64,000 bases of DNA. Origin: Ancylobacter pratisalsi (GTDB taxonomy: Bacteria > Pseudomonadota > Alphaproteobacteria > Rhizobiales > Xanthobacteraceae). A program made the translations under genes and the position numbers. Shown one piece after another: positions 8,063 to 17,121 of the stretch. The stretch lies in the NCBI RefSeq assembly GCF_010669125.1, contig NZ_CP048630.1, positions 4,088,001-4,152,000 of the forward strand. The letters are read 5' to 3'. Under the pieces are notes generated by a model, which saw only the letters and a list, made by a program, of their open reading frames with translations, had not been told where the DNA came from and did not search any database. Every line of letters starts with the position of its first letter. Position 1 is the stretch's first letter.

Positions 8063-10126
8063 ATGCGGATGTCGATCGACGTGGGCGGCACCTTCACCGA
8101 CTTGATGGTGGATGCGCCCGGCAAGGCGGCGACGATGTTCAAGTCGCCGACGACCTATCCCGACCCGATCGGCGGCATTCTCGGCGCGATCGAGCTGGCG
8201 GCGCAGGCGCATGGGGTCACGGTCGCCGAACTGCTCGGCGCGACCGAGATCCTGTTCCATTCGACCACGCGCGCGATCAATGCCGTGGTCACGGGAAACG
8301 CCGCGTGCACGGCGCTGCTGGTGAGCGAGGGGCATCCCGACATCTTGCTGATCCGCGAGGGCGGGCGCACCGACCCGTTCAACTACCGGATCCCCTATCC
8401 CGCTCCCTATATCCCGCGCGCTCTGACATTCGAGGTGCCCGGCCGGATCTGGGCGGACGGGCGCATCCATGCCGCGCTGGACGAGGCGGCGGTGATCGCC
8501 ACGCTCGCCGGGCTCAGGGACAGGAAGGTCGAGGCGGTCGCGGTCTCGCTGATCTGGTCGATCGTCAATCCGGTCCACGAGGAGCGGGTGGGGGAACTGC
8601 TGGAAGCGCACCTTCCCGGCGTGCCCTACACGCTGTCGCACCGGCTGAACCCGACCGTACGGGAATATCGCCGGACCTCGTCCTGTGCCATCGACGCCTC
8701 GCTGAAGCCGATCATGAGCGACTATCTGCGCACGCTCAAGGCGCGGCTGGAGGAGCGCGGGCTCTCCGGGCAGATCTTCGCCGTCACCTCCCAGGGCGGG
8801 CTGGTGGACGTGTCCGACCTGGCGGAGCGGCCCATTCTCGCACTGAATTCCGGGCCGGCCATGGCGCCGGTCGCCGGACGGCACTTCGCCGAGATCGAGG
8901 GCGCGCGCACCGCGATCGTCACCGATGCGGGCGGCACCACCTATGACGTCTCGCTCGTGCGTGACGGCACGCTGCCGTGGACGCGGGAGACGTGGCTGGG
9001 GCCAATCTACCAGGGCAACCTCACCGGATTTCCGTCCGTCGACGTGAAGAGCGTCGGCGCCGGCGGGGGCAGCATCGCCCGTGTCGACGCGGCGGGACTG
9101 CTGCATGTCGGCCCCGAGAGCGCGGGCTCGACGCCGGGTCCAGTGTGCTACGGGCGCGGGGGCACCCGGCCAACGGTGACGGATGCCGCCGTGGTGCTGG
9201 GCTATATCGACCCCGCCTTCTTCCTTGGCGGGCAGATGAGCCTTGGCCGGGACGCCGCGCGGGCGGCGATCGAGACGGAGGTGGCCGGGCCGCTGGGCAT
9301 CGGCGTGGAGGAGGCGGCGCTGTCGATGCTCGACCTCGCCACCGAGAGCATGGTGCACGCGATCGAGGACATCACCGTCAAGCAGGGCATCGATCCCGAG
9401 GAGACGGTGATGATCGGCGGCGGCGGCGCGGCGGGCATCAACGCGGTGCTGATCGCGCGGCGGCTGCGCTGCGACACGGTGATCTTTCCCGATGTCGGCG
9501 CGGCGCTGAGCGCGGCGGGGGCGATGATGTCCGAACTGACCACCGAATTCGCCCGCACCGCCTTCATGAAGACCACGGCCTTCGACCGCGACAAGGCCAA
9601 TGCACTGATCGCGGAGCTGACCGCGCAGGCGAAGGGCTTCTTCGCCAAGGCCGGACCGCACGCCCGCGACAAGCGGATCGACCTCTCCATAGAGGCGCGC
9701 TACCCGAGCCAGGTGTGGGAGATCGACGTGCCGCTGCGCGGGGCCTCGTTCGACGGCGAGGAGGACGTGGCGGGCCTTATCGCCGATTTCCATGCCCGCC
9801 ATACCGAGCTGTTCTCGTTCCGCGACGATGGCGACGCGATCGAGGTGATGAGCTGGCGCGCGCTGGCACGCTGCCGTCTCTCGGATGCCACCTCGATCCG
9901 GCTGGCGCAGGAGCAGGCGGCGCAGGATTCCAGCCGCCGCCCGATGTATTTCCGCGAGACCGGGCTTATCGATGCCCCGGCCTACCGGCTGGAGCACATG
10001 GCGGAGGGCGAGGAGATCGCGGGCCCCGCCGTGGTCGACAGCAACTTCACCACCATCGTCGTGAACCCCGGAGCGAGGGCGGTGCGCCGGCCCGGCGGTC
10101 ACCTCGTCGTGCGCAGCGCAGCTTGA
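8063..10126 (+). CDS. hyuA: Hydantoinase/oxoprolinase family protein, A subunit
   Basis: At 687 residues it matches the HyuA size. The N-terminus carries the actin-like ATP-binding motif DVGGTFTD, with further ASKHA-fold motifs TDAGGTTYDVS and GGGGAAG. The family uses ATP to open cyclic amides such as N-methylhydantoin or 5-oxoproline, working with HyuB. The ATG at 8063 is preferred because GGAG lies nine bases upstream; the frame opens at 8024, but that start would fall inside the operator. It begins a tight operon with hyuB (12-base gap), an M20 peptidase and an SDR. Substrate could be a hydantoin, oxoproline or related lactam; sequence alone cannot decide. Confidence 0.92.
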   Translation: MRMSIDVGGTFTDLMVDAPGKAATMFKSPTTYPDPIGGILGAIELAAQAHGVTVAELLGATEILFHSTTRAINAVVTGNAACTALLVSEGHPDILLIREGGRTDPFNYRIPYPAPYIPRALTFEVPGRIWADGRIHAALDEAAVIATLAGLRDRKVEAVAVSLIWSIVNPVHEERVGELLEAHLPGVPYTLSHRLNPTVREYRRTSSCAIDASLKPIMSDYLRTLKARLEERGLSGQIFAVTSQGGLVDVSDLAERPILALNSGPAMAPVAGRHFAEIEGARTAIVTDAGGTTYDVSLVRDGTLPWTRETWLGPIYQGNLTGFPSVDVKSVGAGGGSIARVDAAGLLHVGPESAGSTPGPVCYGRGGTRPTVTDAAVVLGYIDPAFFLGGQMSLGRDAARAAIETEVAGPLGIGVEEAALSMLDLATESMVHAIEDITVKQGIDPEETVMIGGGGAAGINAVLIARRLRCDTVIFPDVGAALSAAGAMMSELTTEFARTAFMKTTAFDRDKANALIAELTAQAKGFFAKAGPHARDKRIDLSIEARYPSQVWEIDVPLRGASFDGEEDVAGLIADFHARHTELFSFRDDGDAIEVMSWRALARCRLSDATSIRLAQEQAAQDSSRRPMYFRETGLIDAPAYRLEHMAEGEEIAGPAVVDSNFTTIVVNPGARAVRRPGGHLVVRSAA

Positions 10127-10138
10127 GGAGAGCGGCAG

Positions 10139-11917
10139 ATGAACGTGCAGGCCCCGCCCTCGACCGCCCCGCTCGCCAGCGGCGTCAAGCTCGCCATCAT
10201 GCAGAAGCGCTTCGACGGCGTGACGCGCAAGATGGCCAACACGCTGCTGCGCACCGCGCGCTCCGGCGTCATCAACACGGCGCGGGATTTCTCCTGCGCG
10301 CTGGTGACAGCCGATTGCGAGCTTCTCACCGCCGCCGACAGCTACCCGATCCATGTCATCGGCGGGGCCGACCTGATGGCGCGGGCGATGCTGGACATCC
10401 ACCCCGACCTGAAGCGCGGCGACGCGTTCCTGCACAACTCGCCCTATCACGGCAACTCGCACGCCGCCGACCACACCATTCTCGTGCCGGTGTTCGACGA
10501 CAATGACGTGCACCGCTTCACCGTGGTGTCCAAGGCGCATCAGGCGGACTGCGGCAACTCGTTGCCCACCACCTACATGGGCAATGCGCGCGACGTGTAC
10601 GAGGAAGGCGCGCTGATCTTTCCGGCGGTGAAGGTGCAGTCCGACTACGTCGACAACCGCGACATCATCAACATGTGCATGATGCGCATTCGGGTGCCGG
10701 AGCAGTGGCGCGGCGACTATCTCGCCATGCTCGGCGCGGCGCGTATCGGCGAGCGCGAGATCATGCGCATGGGCCGGGAGCTGGGCTGGGAAGCGCTGAG
10801 CGACCACGCCACGCAGTGGTTCGACATGACCGAGCGGCGGATGGTGGAGATCATCTCGACCATCGCCTCCGGTTCGGCGCGGGGCACCTGCACCCACGAC
10901 CCGCTTCCGGGCACACCCGCCGGCGGTATTCCCGCCAATGCCGATGTCACGGTGGATGCCGAGAACGGGCGTATCACGGTCGACCTCACCGACAATATCG
11001 ATTGCCTGCCGGTGGGGGTGAATCTCAGCGAGGCGTGCGCGCGCACGGCGGCGCTGGTGGGGGTGCTGAACAGCCTTCCGCAGCCGGTGACGCCCAATGC
11101 GGGCAGCCTGCGCCGTATCGAGGTGCGGCTGCGCGAGAATTGCTGCGTGGGCATTCCCCGTCATCCGCATTCGACATCGGTCGCCACCACCAATCTGGGC
11201 GACCGGGTCTCCAACGCCGTGCAACTCGCCATGGCGGCGATCGACCCCAAGGTCGGCATGGCTGAAGGCGGCGCGGCGCTGCCACCGGCGGCGGGCGTGA
11301 TCTCCGGCCATGATCCGCGCAACGGCCATGCCTTCGTCAACGAGGTGATCCTGGCGGCCGGCGGCGGACCGGGCACGCCGGTGGAAGATGGCTGGCTGTC
11401 GCTGTTCTGCATGGGCAATGCGGGCATGCCGTTCTACGACAGTGTCGAGATCGACGAGATGCTGCATCCGATGATGATCGAGACCCGCAAGATATTGACC
11501 GACAGCGAGGGCGCGGGCGCCCATCGCGGCGCGCCGGGCATCGTCACCGTGTTTCGGCCGATCGACTGCGACTTCGAACTCGGCTTCTGCTCCGACGGCA
11601 CGGTGAACCCCTCGCTCGGCACGCAGGGCGGCGGCAATGCCCGGCCGGCGCGGCAGTATCTCGAATCCGACAGCGGCGAGATCACCGAGATGACCACCTC
11701 CGAGCATGTGCATGTGCGGGCGGACCAGCGCGTGGTGTCGATGACCAATGGCGGCGGCGGCCATGGCGACCCGGCCGTGCGCGATCCCCGGCGGGTGGCG
11801 CGCGATGTGGAAGAGGGCTGGGTCAGCCCTGAGCGCGCCCGCGCGGTCTACCGTGTGGCGCTGACGCCCGAGGGCGCGGTGGACGAGGCCGCGACCGCGG
11901 CTCTGAGGGTGGCGTAG
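10139..11917 (+). CDS. hyuB: Hydantoinase/oxoprolinase family protein, B subunit
   Basis: A 592-residue HyuB-type subunit. It starts at ATG 10139 behind GAGGAGAG and lies 12 bases after hyuA. Family features include NTARDFSCAL near residue 45, the metal-site region HNSPYHGNSHAADHTI near residue 98 and the Gly-rich TNGGGGHGDP near residue 540. It forms a complex with HyuA, in which A binds ATP and B supplies the other half of the active site. The next gene starts two bases after its stop, so translation is probably coupled. As with hyuA, the general reaction (ATP-dependent ring opening of a cyclic amide) is well supported, but the specific substrate is not. Confidence 0.92.
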   Translation: MNVQAPPSTAPLASGVKLAIMQKRFDGVTRKMANTLLRTARSGVINTARDFSCALVTADCELLTAADSYPIHVIGGADLMARAMLDIHPDLKRGDAFLHNSPYHGNSHAADHTILVPVFDDNDVHRFTVVSKAHQADCGNSLPTTYMGNARDVYEEGALIFPAVKVQSDYVDNRDIINMCMMRIRVPEQWRGDYLAMLGAARIGEREIMRMGRELGWEALSDHATQWFDMTERRMVEIISTIASGSARGTCTHDPLPGTPAGGIPANADVTVDAENGRITVDLTDNIDCLPVGVNLSEACARTAALVGVLNSLPQPVTPNAGSLRRIEVRLRENCCVGIPRHPHSTSVATTNLGDRVSNAVQLAMAAIDPKVGMAEGGAALPPAAGVISGHDPRNGHAFVNEVILAAGGGPGTPVEDGWLSLFCMGNAGMPFYDSVEIDEMLHPMMIETRKILTDSEGAGAHRGAPGIVTVFRPIDCDFELGFCSDGTVNPSLGTQGGGNARPARQYLESDSGEITEMTTSEHVHVRADQRVVSMTNGGGGHGDPAVRDPRRVARDVEEGWVSPERARAVYRVALTPEGAVDEAATAALRVA

Positions 11918-11919
11918 CT

Positions 11920-13173
11920 ATGGAGCGCGGGACGTTTCAGGACGCGCTGAATGAGGGCGCGGCGGGCGATGGCGACTGGCTGGTCGCGGCGACCCGGCGT
12001 CTGGTGGCCTGCCCGAGCGGCACGCCGCCCGGCGACACGCGCGCCATGGCGGATGAGATCGCGGCGCTGATCGCCGAGGTGCCGGGGATCGAGATCGAGC
12101 GCTATCCGGGCGCGGAACACGTGATGAACCTGGTGCTGCGCCTGAAGGGCGGCAGGCCGGGCCCCCGGCTGGTCTTCAACGGCCACATGGACACGTTTCC
12201 GCTCGGCAATCGGGCCGAATGGACCGCCGATCCGGCGGGCGAGGCGCGCGAGGGCAAGCTGTACGGGCTTGGCGTTTCCGACATGAAGGGCGGCCTCGCG
12301 GCCATTCTCTTCGCCCTGCGCTGTCTCGCGCCGATCCGTGAGCAACTTGCCGGGGAGGTCGTCGCGACCTTCGCCGGCGACGAGGAAACCATGGGTGTGC
12401 TGGGTTCCCGGCTGCTGCTGGACACCGTGCCTCATGCGCGCGGGGACGCGATGATCAGCGCCGACGCCGGCTCCCCGAGGGTGCTGCGCTTCGGCGAGAA
12501 GGGCATGATCTGGCTGAACCTTTCCGCCACCGGGCGCGCCGCCCATGCCGCCCATGTGCACAAGGGCGAAAGCGCGCTGGAGAAGCTGATCGACGCCATC
12601 GTGGCGCTGCGCGCGCTTCGAGAGCTGCCGGTCGCCGCGCCGCCCGAGGTGCTGGCCGCGATCGAGGCGGCGGGGCCGGTGTCGGAAGCGCTGTCGGGTG
12701 CGGGCGAGAGCGAGGTGCTGCGCAAGGTGACGATCACGTTCGGCACAATGAGGGGCGGGCGGCTGTCCAACCTGATCGCCGACCACGCCGAGGCCAGCGC
12801 CGATGTGCGCCTTCCTGTCGGCATCAGCGTGGCGCAGGTGGAGGCCGAGATCGTGCGCATCGCGGCCCTGCATGGGGTCGCGGTCGAGATTACCCGCCGC
12901 TACGAGCCGAGCTGGACCGATCCGGACCATCCGGTGATCCGCCTTCTGGCGCAGAACTGCCGCAAGGTTCTGGACATCGAACCGGTGGTGAACATGCGTG
13001 TCGGCGCCTCCGATGCGCGCCACTACCGCGCGGCGGGCGTGCCAACCGTGGTGTGTGGCCTGACGCCGGTGAACATGGGCGCCGCCGACGAGCACGTCGC
13101 CCTCGATGAGCTGATCGCGCTCGGGCGCATCTATGCGCTGACCGCCTTCGACTATCTGGTGGAGCGGGTATGA
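11920..13173 (+). CDS. M20-family metallopeptidase (ArgE/DapE/carboxypeptidase G2-like)
   Basis: The 417-residue protein has the two-zinc M20 pattern in order: NGHMDTFPLG (first His and the helper Asp, about residue 89), SDMKGG (bridging Asp), GDEET (catalytic Glu about residue 152) and a final AADEHVAL near the C-terminus (His). The middle third is the dimerisation domain. M20 enzymes remove acyl or carbamoyl groups or C-terminal residues from amino-acid derivatives. Placed directly after hyuAB, an N-carbamoyl or N-acyl amino acid released by ring opening is an attractive substrate. That is inference; allantoate amidohydrolase-like roles were considered, but nothing specific points there. 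It overlaps the following SDR start by four bases. Confidence 0.9.
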   Translation: MERGTFQDALNEGAAGDGDWLVAATRRLVACPSGTPPGDTRAMADEIAALIAEVPGIEIERYPGAEHVMNLVLRLKGGRPGPRLVFNGHMDTFPLGNRAEWTADPAGEAREGKLYGLGVSDMKGGLAAILFALRCLAPIREQLAGEVVATFAGDEETMGVLGSRLLLDTVPHARGDAMISADAGSPRVLRFGEKGMIWLNLSATGRAAHAAHVHKGESALEKLIDAIVALRALRELPVAAPPEVLAAIEAAGPVSEALSGAGESEVLRKVTITFGTMRGGRLSNLIADHAEASADVRLPVGISVAQVEAEIVRIAALHGVAVEITRRYEPSWTDPDHPVIRLLAQNCRKVLDIEPVVNMRVGASDARHYRAAGVPTVVCGLTPVNMGAADEHVALDELIALGRIYALTAFDYLVERV

Positions 13174-13892
13174 CAAGCGATCTGGCGGGGAAGACGGTGC
13201 TGATCACGGGCGCGGGCTCGGGGATCGGGCAGGCGCATGCGGTGCATTTCGCGGGGCTCGGCTGCCGCGTCGTCGTGCATGACATCACACTCGCGGCGCT
13301 CGCGGCGACGCTGAAACGGGTGCCGCGGGCGCAGCCGCTGGCCTGCGACGTGATGGAGGCGAAGCGCTTCGAGGAAGCCGTGCACGCGCTGGACGCGGCG
13401 CAGGGGATCGACGTGCTGATCAACAATGTCGGCATTGCCGGCGATGGTGCCCTCGACTCGGTGTCGTACGGCTTCATCGAGGACGTGTTCCAGGTGAATG
13501 TCTGGGGCACTATCGCGGCCATGCGGGGCGTGATCGGCGGCATGAAGGCCCGGCGCGCGGGGCGGATCGTCAACACCTCGTCGAACTGGGGCGTGTTCGG
13601 CCACGCCAATTCATCGATCTACGCCGCGTCCAAGGCCGCGATCCTCGGTCTTACCAAGTCCTGGGCGCTGGAATTCGCGCCGTGGGGCATCACGGTCAAC
13701 GCGATCGCGCCGGGCGGCATCGAGACCGCGCTGCTGGAGACCAGCCCCGAGCGGCTGGCCGGCATTCCGCTTGCCCGCCATGGGCGCACCGAGGAGGTGG
13801 CAGGGCTGGCCGCCTTTCTCGCGTCCGATGCCGCCGCCTACATGACCGGGACCGTGCTCCACCTCAATGGCGGCGAGAACCTGACCGGCTAG
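13170..13892 (+). CDS. Short-chain dehydrogenase/reductase (classical SDR)
   Basis: This 240-residue classical SDR has the NAD(P)-binding motif TGAGSGIG (about 12-19), NNVG near residue 88, the catalytic Ser in NTSSNW, and Tyr-Lys in YAASK (about 151-155). Its ATG overlaps the stop of the M20 gene (ATGA), so it is translationally coupled and the last gene of the hyu operon. It should oxidise or reduce an alcohol or ketone in the pathway. Asp in HDITLAAL after the second beta strand favours NAD over NADP by family rule. A large hairpin follows at 13923. The fold call is secure; the substrate is unknown. Confidence 0.92.
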   Translation: MTSDLAGKTVLITGAGSGIGQAHAVHFAGLGCRVVVHDITLAALAATLKRVPRAQPLACDVMEAKRFEEAVHALDAAQGIDVLINNVGIAGDGALDSVSYGFIEDVFQVNVWGTIAAMRGVIGGMKARRAGRIVNTSSNWGVFGHANSSIYAASKAAILGLTKSWALEFAPWGITVNAIAPGGIETALLETSPERLAGIPLARHGRTEEVAGLAAFLASDAAAYMTGTVLHLNGGENLTG

Positions 13893-13922
13893 ACCGCGCC
13901 GACCCGTCGGCTCCGGATCGGC

Positions 13923-13955
13923 GTTGCGAGTCCGCACGGCGGGGACTCACGCAAC
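13923..13955. terminator. Hairpin after the hyu operon, possible terminator
   Basis: GTTGCGAGTCC (13923-13933) pairs with GGACTC-GCAAC (13943-13955) with a two-base bulge. It lies 31 bases after the SDR stop and before the antiporter gene. No T-run follows, so it is only a candidate end for the catabolic transcript. Confidence 0.4.
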
Positions 13956-14079
13956 GGGGAGGGCGCTCAATCGGGTCTTGCCCTCAGGTGAGGGCTTTGG
14001 CTTAGTCCTGTGAGCGGCGGCAGGCTGCGGCCTCGGGCCGGCGTGCGGCCGGAGGTTCAGCACAGGATACAGACACGAC

Positions 14080-15879
14080 ATGGCCGTCGACGCCGCTCAC
14101 GCCACGGAGGCCGTTTCCCACGGCTTCGATCTCGTGCCCATCGTGGTCATGCTTGGCGCCGCCGTGGCCGCGGTGCCGCTGTTCAAGCGGCTGGGGCTGG
14201 GCTCCGTGCTCGGCTACCTCGCCGCCGGGCTTGCCATCGGGCCGTTCGGGCTGGGGCTGTTCACCGATCCACAGGCGATCATCCATGTCGCCGAACTCGG
14301 CGTGGTGATGTTCCTGTTCGTGATCGGGCTGGAAATGCAGCCCTCGCGGCTGTGGTCGATGCGCGGGGAGATCTTCGGGCTGGGCCTCGCCCAGGTCGTC
14401 GCCTGCATCGGGCTGCTCACCTGCGTCGGCCTCGCGCTCGGCTATCCGACCGCGGAGAGTTTCGTCGCCGGCACCGGATTCGTGCTGACCTCGACCGCCA
14501 TCGTGATGCAGATGCTGGAAGAGCGGCGGGCGATGACGCTGCCGAAGGGACGGCGCATCGTTGCCATCCTGCTGCTGGAAGACCTCGCGATCGTGCCGCT
14601 GCTGGCGCTCGTCGTCTTCCTGGCGCCGGGCGGGGAGGACGCCACGCTCGCCGACCGGCTGACCAGCATCGCCATCGGGCTGGCTTCGATCGCGGCGCTG
14701 GTGGTCGCTGGCCGCTATTTGCTTGATCCGATGTTCCGCATCCTCGGCAAGGCGCGTGCGCGCGAGGTGATGACGGCGGCGGCGCTGTTCGTCGTGCTCG
14801 GGGCGGCGCTGGCCATGCAGCTCGGCGGGCTGTCCATGGCGATGGGCGCGTTCCTGGCCGGCGTGCTGCTGTCGGAATCCTCGTTCCGGCACCAGCTGGA
14901 AGCGGATATCGAGCCGTTTCGCGGCATCCTGCTCGGGCTGTTCTTCCTCGGTGTCGGCATGGCGCTCGACCTTCACGTCATCGTCGCCAACTGGCACCTG
15001 ATCGCGCTCGCCGTGGTGTCCTACATGGTGCTGAAAATGCTCGGCATCTATGCCATTGCCCGGTTGTTCCGGGTCAGCAACCGCGAGGGAATCGAGCGCG
15101 CGGTCCTGATGGCGCAGGGCGGGGAATTCGCCTTCGTGCTCTACGCGGCGGCAACGGTGGTCGGCATCATCGATGCCGAGGCCAATGCGATTCTCACCGC
15201 CACCATCATCGTCTCGATGGCTCTGACGCCGATCCTGATCATTCTCCACGACCGGCTGATGCCGAAGGCGCAGCCTTCGATGGACGGGATCGACGAGGTC
15301 GACAGCCTCTCCGCCAGCGTGCTGCTGGTCGGGTTTGGACGGTTCGGGCAGATCGTCAGCCAGCCATTGCTGGCCCATAGCTGCTCGATCTCGATCATCG
15401 AATCCGATCCCGACATGATCCGCGAGGCGCGCGACTTCGGCTTCAAGGTCTATTACGGCGACGGAACGCGGCTCGACATCCTCCACGCCGCCGGTGCGTC
15501 AGAGGCGCAGCTGATCGTGGTGGCGGCGAACGACCCCGAGTCGGTGGTGAAGACCGTCGAGCTGATCAAGGCCGAATTCCCGCTCGTGCCGGTGCTGGCG
15601 CGGGCCCGGGACCGCGAGCATGCGGTGGAACTCGTCCATGCCGGGGTCGACTGGCAGATCCGCGAGACCTTCGAATCCGCGCTGGCGCTGGGCGAGCAGG
15701 CGCTGAAACTCATGGATGTGGAGGATGAGGAGCGCGCGCGGGTGATCGAGGAGATCCGCCGTAACGACGGCGCGCGCTTCGCCGAGGAACTGACCGGCGG
15801 CATCTATGCCGGGCGCAACTTCATCCATGGCAATGCGCCTTACACCGGCAAGCCGATTCCGCCGAAGGGCGCATCGTGA
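14080..15879 (+). CDS. CPA2-family monovalent cation:proton antiporter with RCK domain (Kef type)
   Basis: The 599-residue protein has about 12 membrane segments in the first 390 residues and then a cytoplasmic TrkA-N/RCK nucleotide-binding domain beginning near residue 409, with the Rossmann motif GFGRFG. Membrane signatures include GYLAAGLAIGPFGLGLF near residue 45 and MAQGGEFAFVLYAAA. These transporters exchange potassium or sodium for protons and are gated by nucleotide or thiol binding at the RCK domain. The KefB/KefC family call is good; whether glutathione adducts gate it is not visible. Its last bases overlap the GTG start of the DUF924 gene, so the two are translated together. Confidence 0.92.
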   Translation: MAVDAAHATEAVSHGFDLVPIVVMLGAAVAAVPLFKRLGLGSVLGYLAAGLAIGPFGLGLFTDPQAIIHVAELGVVMFLFVIGLEMQPSRLWSMRGEIFGLGLAQVVACIGLLTCVGLALGYPTAESFVAGTGFVLTSTAIVMQMLEERRAMTLPKGRRIVAILLLEDLAIVPLLALVVFLAPGGEDATLADRLTSIAIGLASIAALVVAGRYLLDPMFRILGKARAREVMTAAALFVVLGAALAMQLGGLSMAMGAFLAGVLLSESSFRHQLEADIEPFRGILLGLFFLGVGMALDLHVIVANWHLIALAVVSYMVLKMLGIYAIARLFRVSNREGIERAVLMAQGGEFAFVLYAAATVVGIIDAEANAILTATIIVSMALTPILIILHDRLMPKAQPSMDGIDEVDSLSASVLLVGFGRFGQIVSQPLLAHSCSISIIESDPDMIREARDFGFKVYYGDGTRLDILHAAGASEAQLIVVAANDPESVVKTVELIKAEFPLVPVLARARDREHAVELVHAGVDWQIRETFESALALGEQALKLMDVEDEERARVIEEIRRNDGARFAEELTGGIYAGRNFIHGNAPYTGKPIPPKGAS

Positions 15880-16412
15880 AGCGCGTGCCCGAGGTCGTCA
15901 CCTTCTGGCACGCCGCCGGGGAGGAGCGCTGGTTCGCAAAGGACGAGGCGTTCGACCGGGAGTGCGAGGAGCGGTTTCTCACGCTCCACATGGCAGCCGC
16001 GGCGCGCCGTCACGATGACTGGATGGCGACGGCGGAAGGGGCGCTGGCGCTGCTGATCCTGACCGACCAGCTCCCGCGCAATGTGTTTCGCGGCACCGGC
16101 CACATGTATGCGACCGACCCGCTGGCGCGGTTCTATGCACGCGCGGCGCTGGAGGCGGGGTTCATGGAGCATGTCGCGCCCGAGCTCAGGCTGTTCTTCA
16201 GCCTGCCATTCGCCCATTCCGAGGATCTGGCGGATCAGGAGATCTCGGTCGCGCTGTCCCGCCAGCTGGGCGGGGACGCGCTGGAGCACAGCCTGGGACA
16301 CCGCGACATCATCGCCCGCTTCGGCCGCTTCCCCCATCGCAACCCGCTCCTGGGGCGCGAGACCACGGAAGAGGAAGCCGCCTTCCTCCGCGCCGGGGGA
16401 TTTGCCGGCTAG
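15876..16412 (+). CDS. DUF924 family protein
   Basis: A soluble, mostly helical 178-residue protein matching the DUF924 family, which is common in Proteobacteria and has a TPR-like fold. Typical blocks are VVTFWHAAGEERWFAKDEAFD near the start, LILTDQLPRNVFRGT near residue 60, and GRFPHRNPLLGRE near the end. No catalytic function has been assigned to the family to my knowledge. It starts with GTG at 15876, overlapping the antiporter stop by four bases, which places it in one operon with the Kef-type protein. The pairing may be functional or only positional. No signal peptide or membrane segment is seen. Confidence 0.88.
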   Translation: MKRVPEVVTFWHAAGEERWFAKDEAFDRECEERFLTLHMAAAARRHDDWMATAEGALALLILTDQLPRNVFRGTGHMYATDPLARFYARAALEAGFMEHVAPELRLFFSLPFAHSEDLADQEISVALSRQLGGDALEHSLGHRDIIARFGRFPHRNPLLGRETTEEEAAFLRAGGFAG

Positions 16413-16488
16413 AACCAAGGATCCGGCATCGGTGACCGGAAACCCGCCACGGCAGGAAGCGCGTGGCGATTGATACGTATCGGTGTTG

Positions 16489-16507
16489 ATGTCATTAATA
16501 GTGACAT
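16489..16507. promoter_or_regulatory. ATGTCA-N7-TGACAT dyad at the TetR gene start, probable operator
   Basis: Perfect six-base arms flank TTAATAG; the right arm contains the A and T of the TetR start codon at 16506. A dyad of this size right at a TetR gene is typical of autoregulation. The pairing is inferred. Confidence 0.6.
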
Positions 16508-17120
16508 GAATGCAGAGTCAGTGACAAAATATAACAGCCCGCTGCGGGCCGATCAGACGCTGGCCACGCGCGAGCGCATTCTGGCCAGCGTGCGCGTGAT
16601 CTTCGAGCAGGACCCGGACAGCGCGCTCAGCTTTGATCGGCTGGCCGAGGTTTCCGGCGTGAACCGGCGGACGATCTTCCGGCACTTTCCGACCAAGGAA
16701 GACCTGCTCGACGCGTTCTGGAACAGCGCCAATGCCTCGCTGGGGGTCCGGTTCTGGCCGGAGAGCGAGGCCGATCTCGTCGATCTGCCGCCCCGGCTGT
16801 TCGCATCGCTCGACGGCATCGAAGGCGTGGTCCGCGCGTCCCACAGCAGCGCCGCGGGACGGGACATGCGGCTGCGGGCGAATGCTGAGCGACAGGCGGC
16901 GTTCAGAAAGAGCCTGTCCGCTCTTACCGCCGGGCTGCCGCCCGAACGGGCACGGCAGCTGGAGGCGAGCGTGCAGCTGCTGTTCAGCGCCACCGCCTGG
17001 CAGACGATGAAGGACTACTGGGGCCTTTCGGGCAAGGACGCCGGCGAGGCGGCTGCATGGGCGATCCGCGCCTTGCTCACCGCGGCCCGAGCGGAAACCG
17101 GGAACACAAGGGAACCATGA
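16506..17120 (+). CDS. TetR/AcrR-family transcriptional regulator
   Basis: The protein has 204 residues from ATG 16506. The N-terminal DNA-binding part (about 15-65) has the TetR signature LAEVSGVNRRTIFRHFPTKED. The remaining helices form the variable ligand-binding and dimer domain, with no recognisable ligand. A TTG at 16470 with AGGAAG further upstream would add 12 residues, so the start is uncertain; ATG 16506 has no clear ribosome site and overlaps a dyad. The cupin gene starts one base after the stop, so the two form an operon, and the cupin protein or its substrate may relate to the inducer. Autoregulation is likely from the palindrome at 16489-16507. Confidence 0.88.
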   Translation: MNAESVTKYNSPLRADQTLATRERILASVRVIFEQDPDSALSFDRLAEVSGVNRRTIFRHFPTKEDLLDAFWNSANASLGVRFWPESEADLVDLPPRLFASLDGIEGVVRASHSSAAGRDMRLRANAERQAAFRKSLSALTAGLPPERARQLEASVQLLFSATAWQTMKDYWGLSGKDAGEAAAWAIRALLTAARAETGNTREP

Positions 17121-17121
17121 A

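Noticed and set aside
8054..11764. A 1236-residue open frame antisense to hyuA and hyuB
   Set aside because: The opposite strand carries two proteins with clear family motifs. The antisense frame is rich in His, Arg and Asp and arises from high-GC third positions, with no domain or ribosome site.
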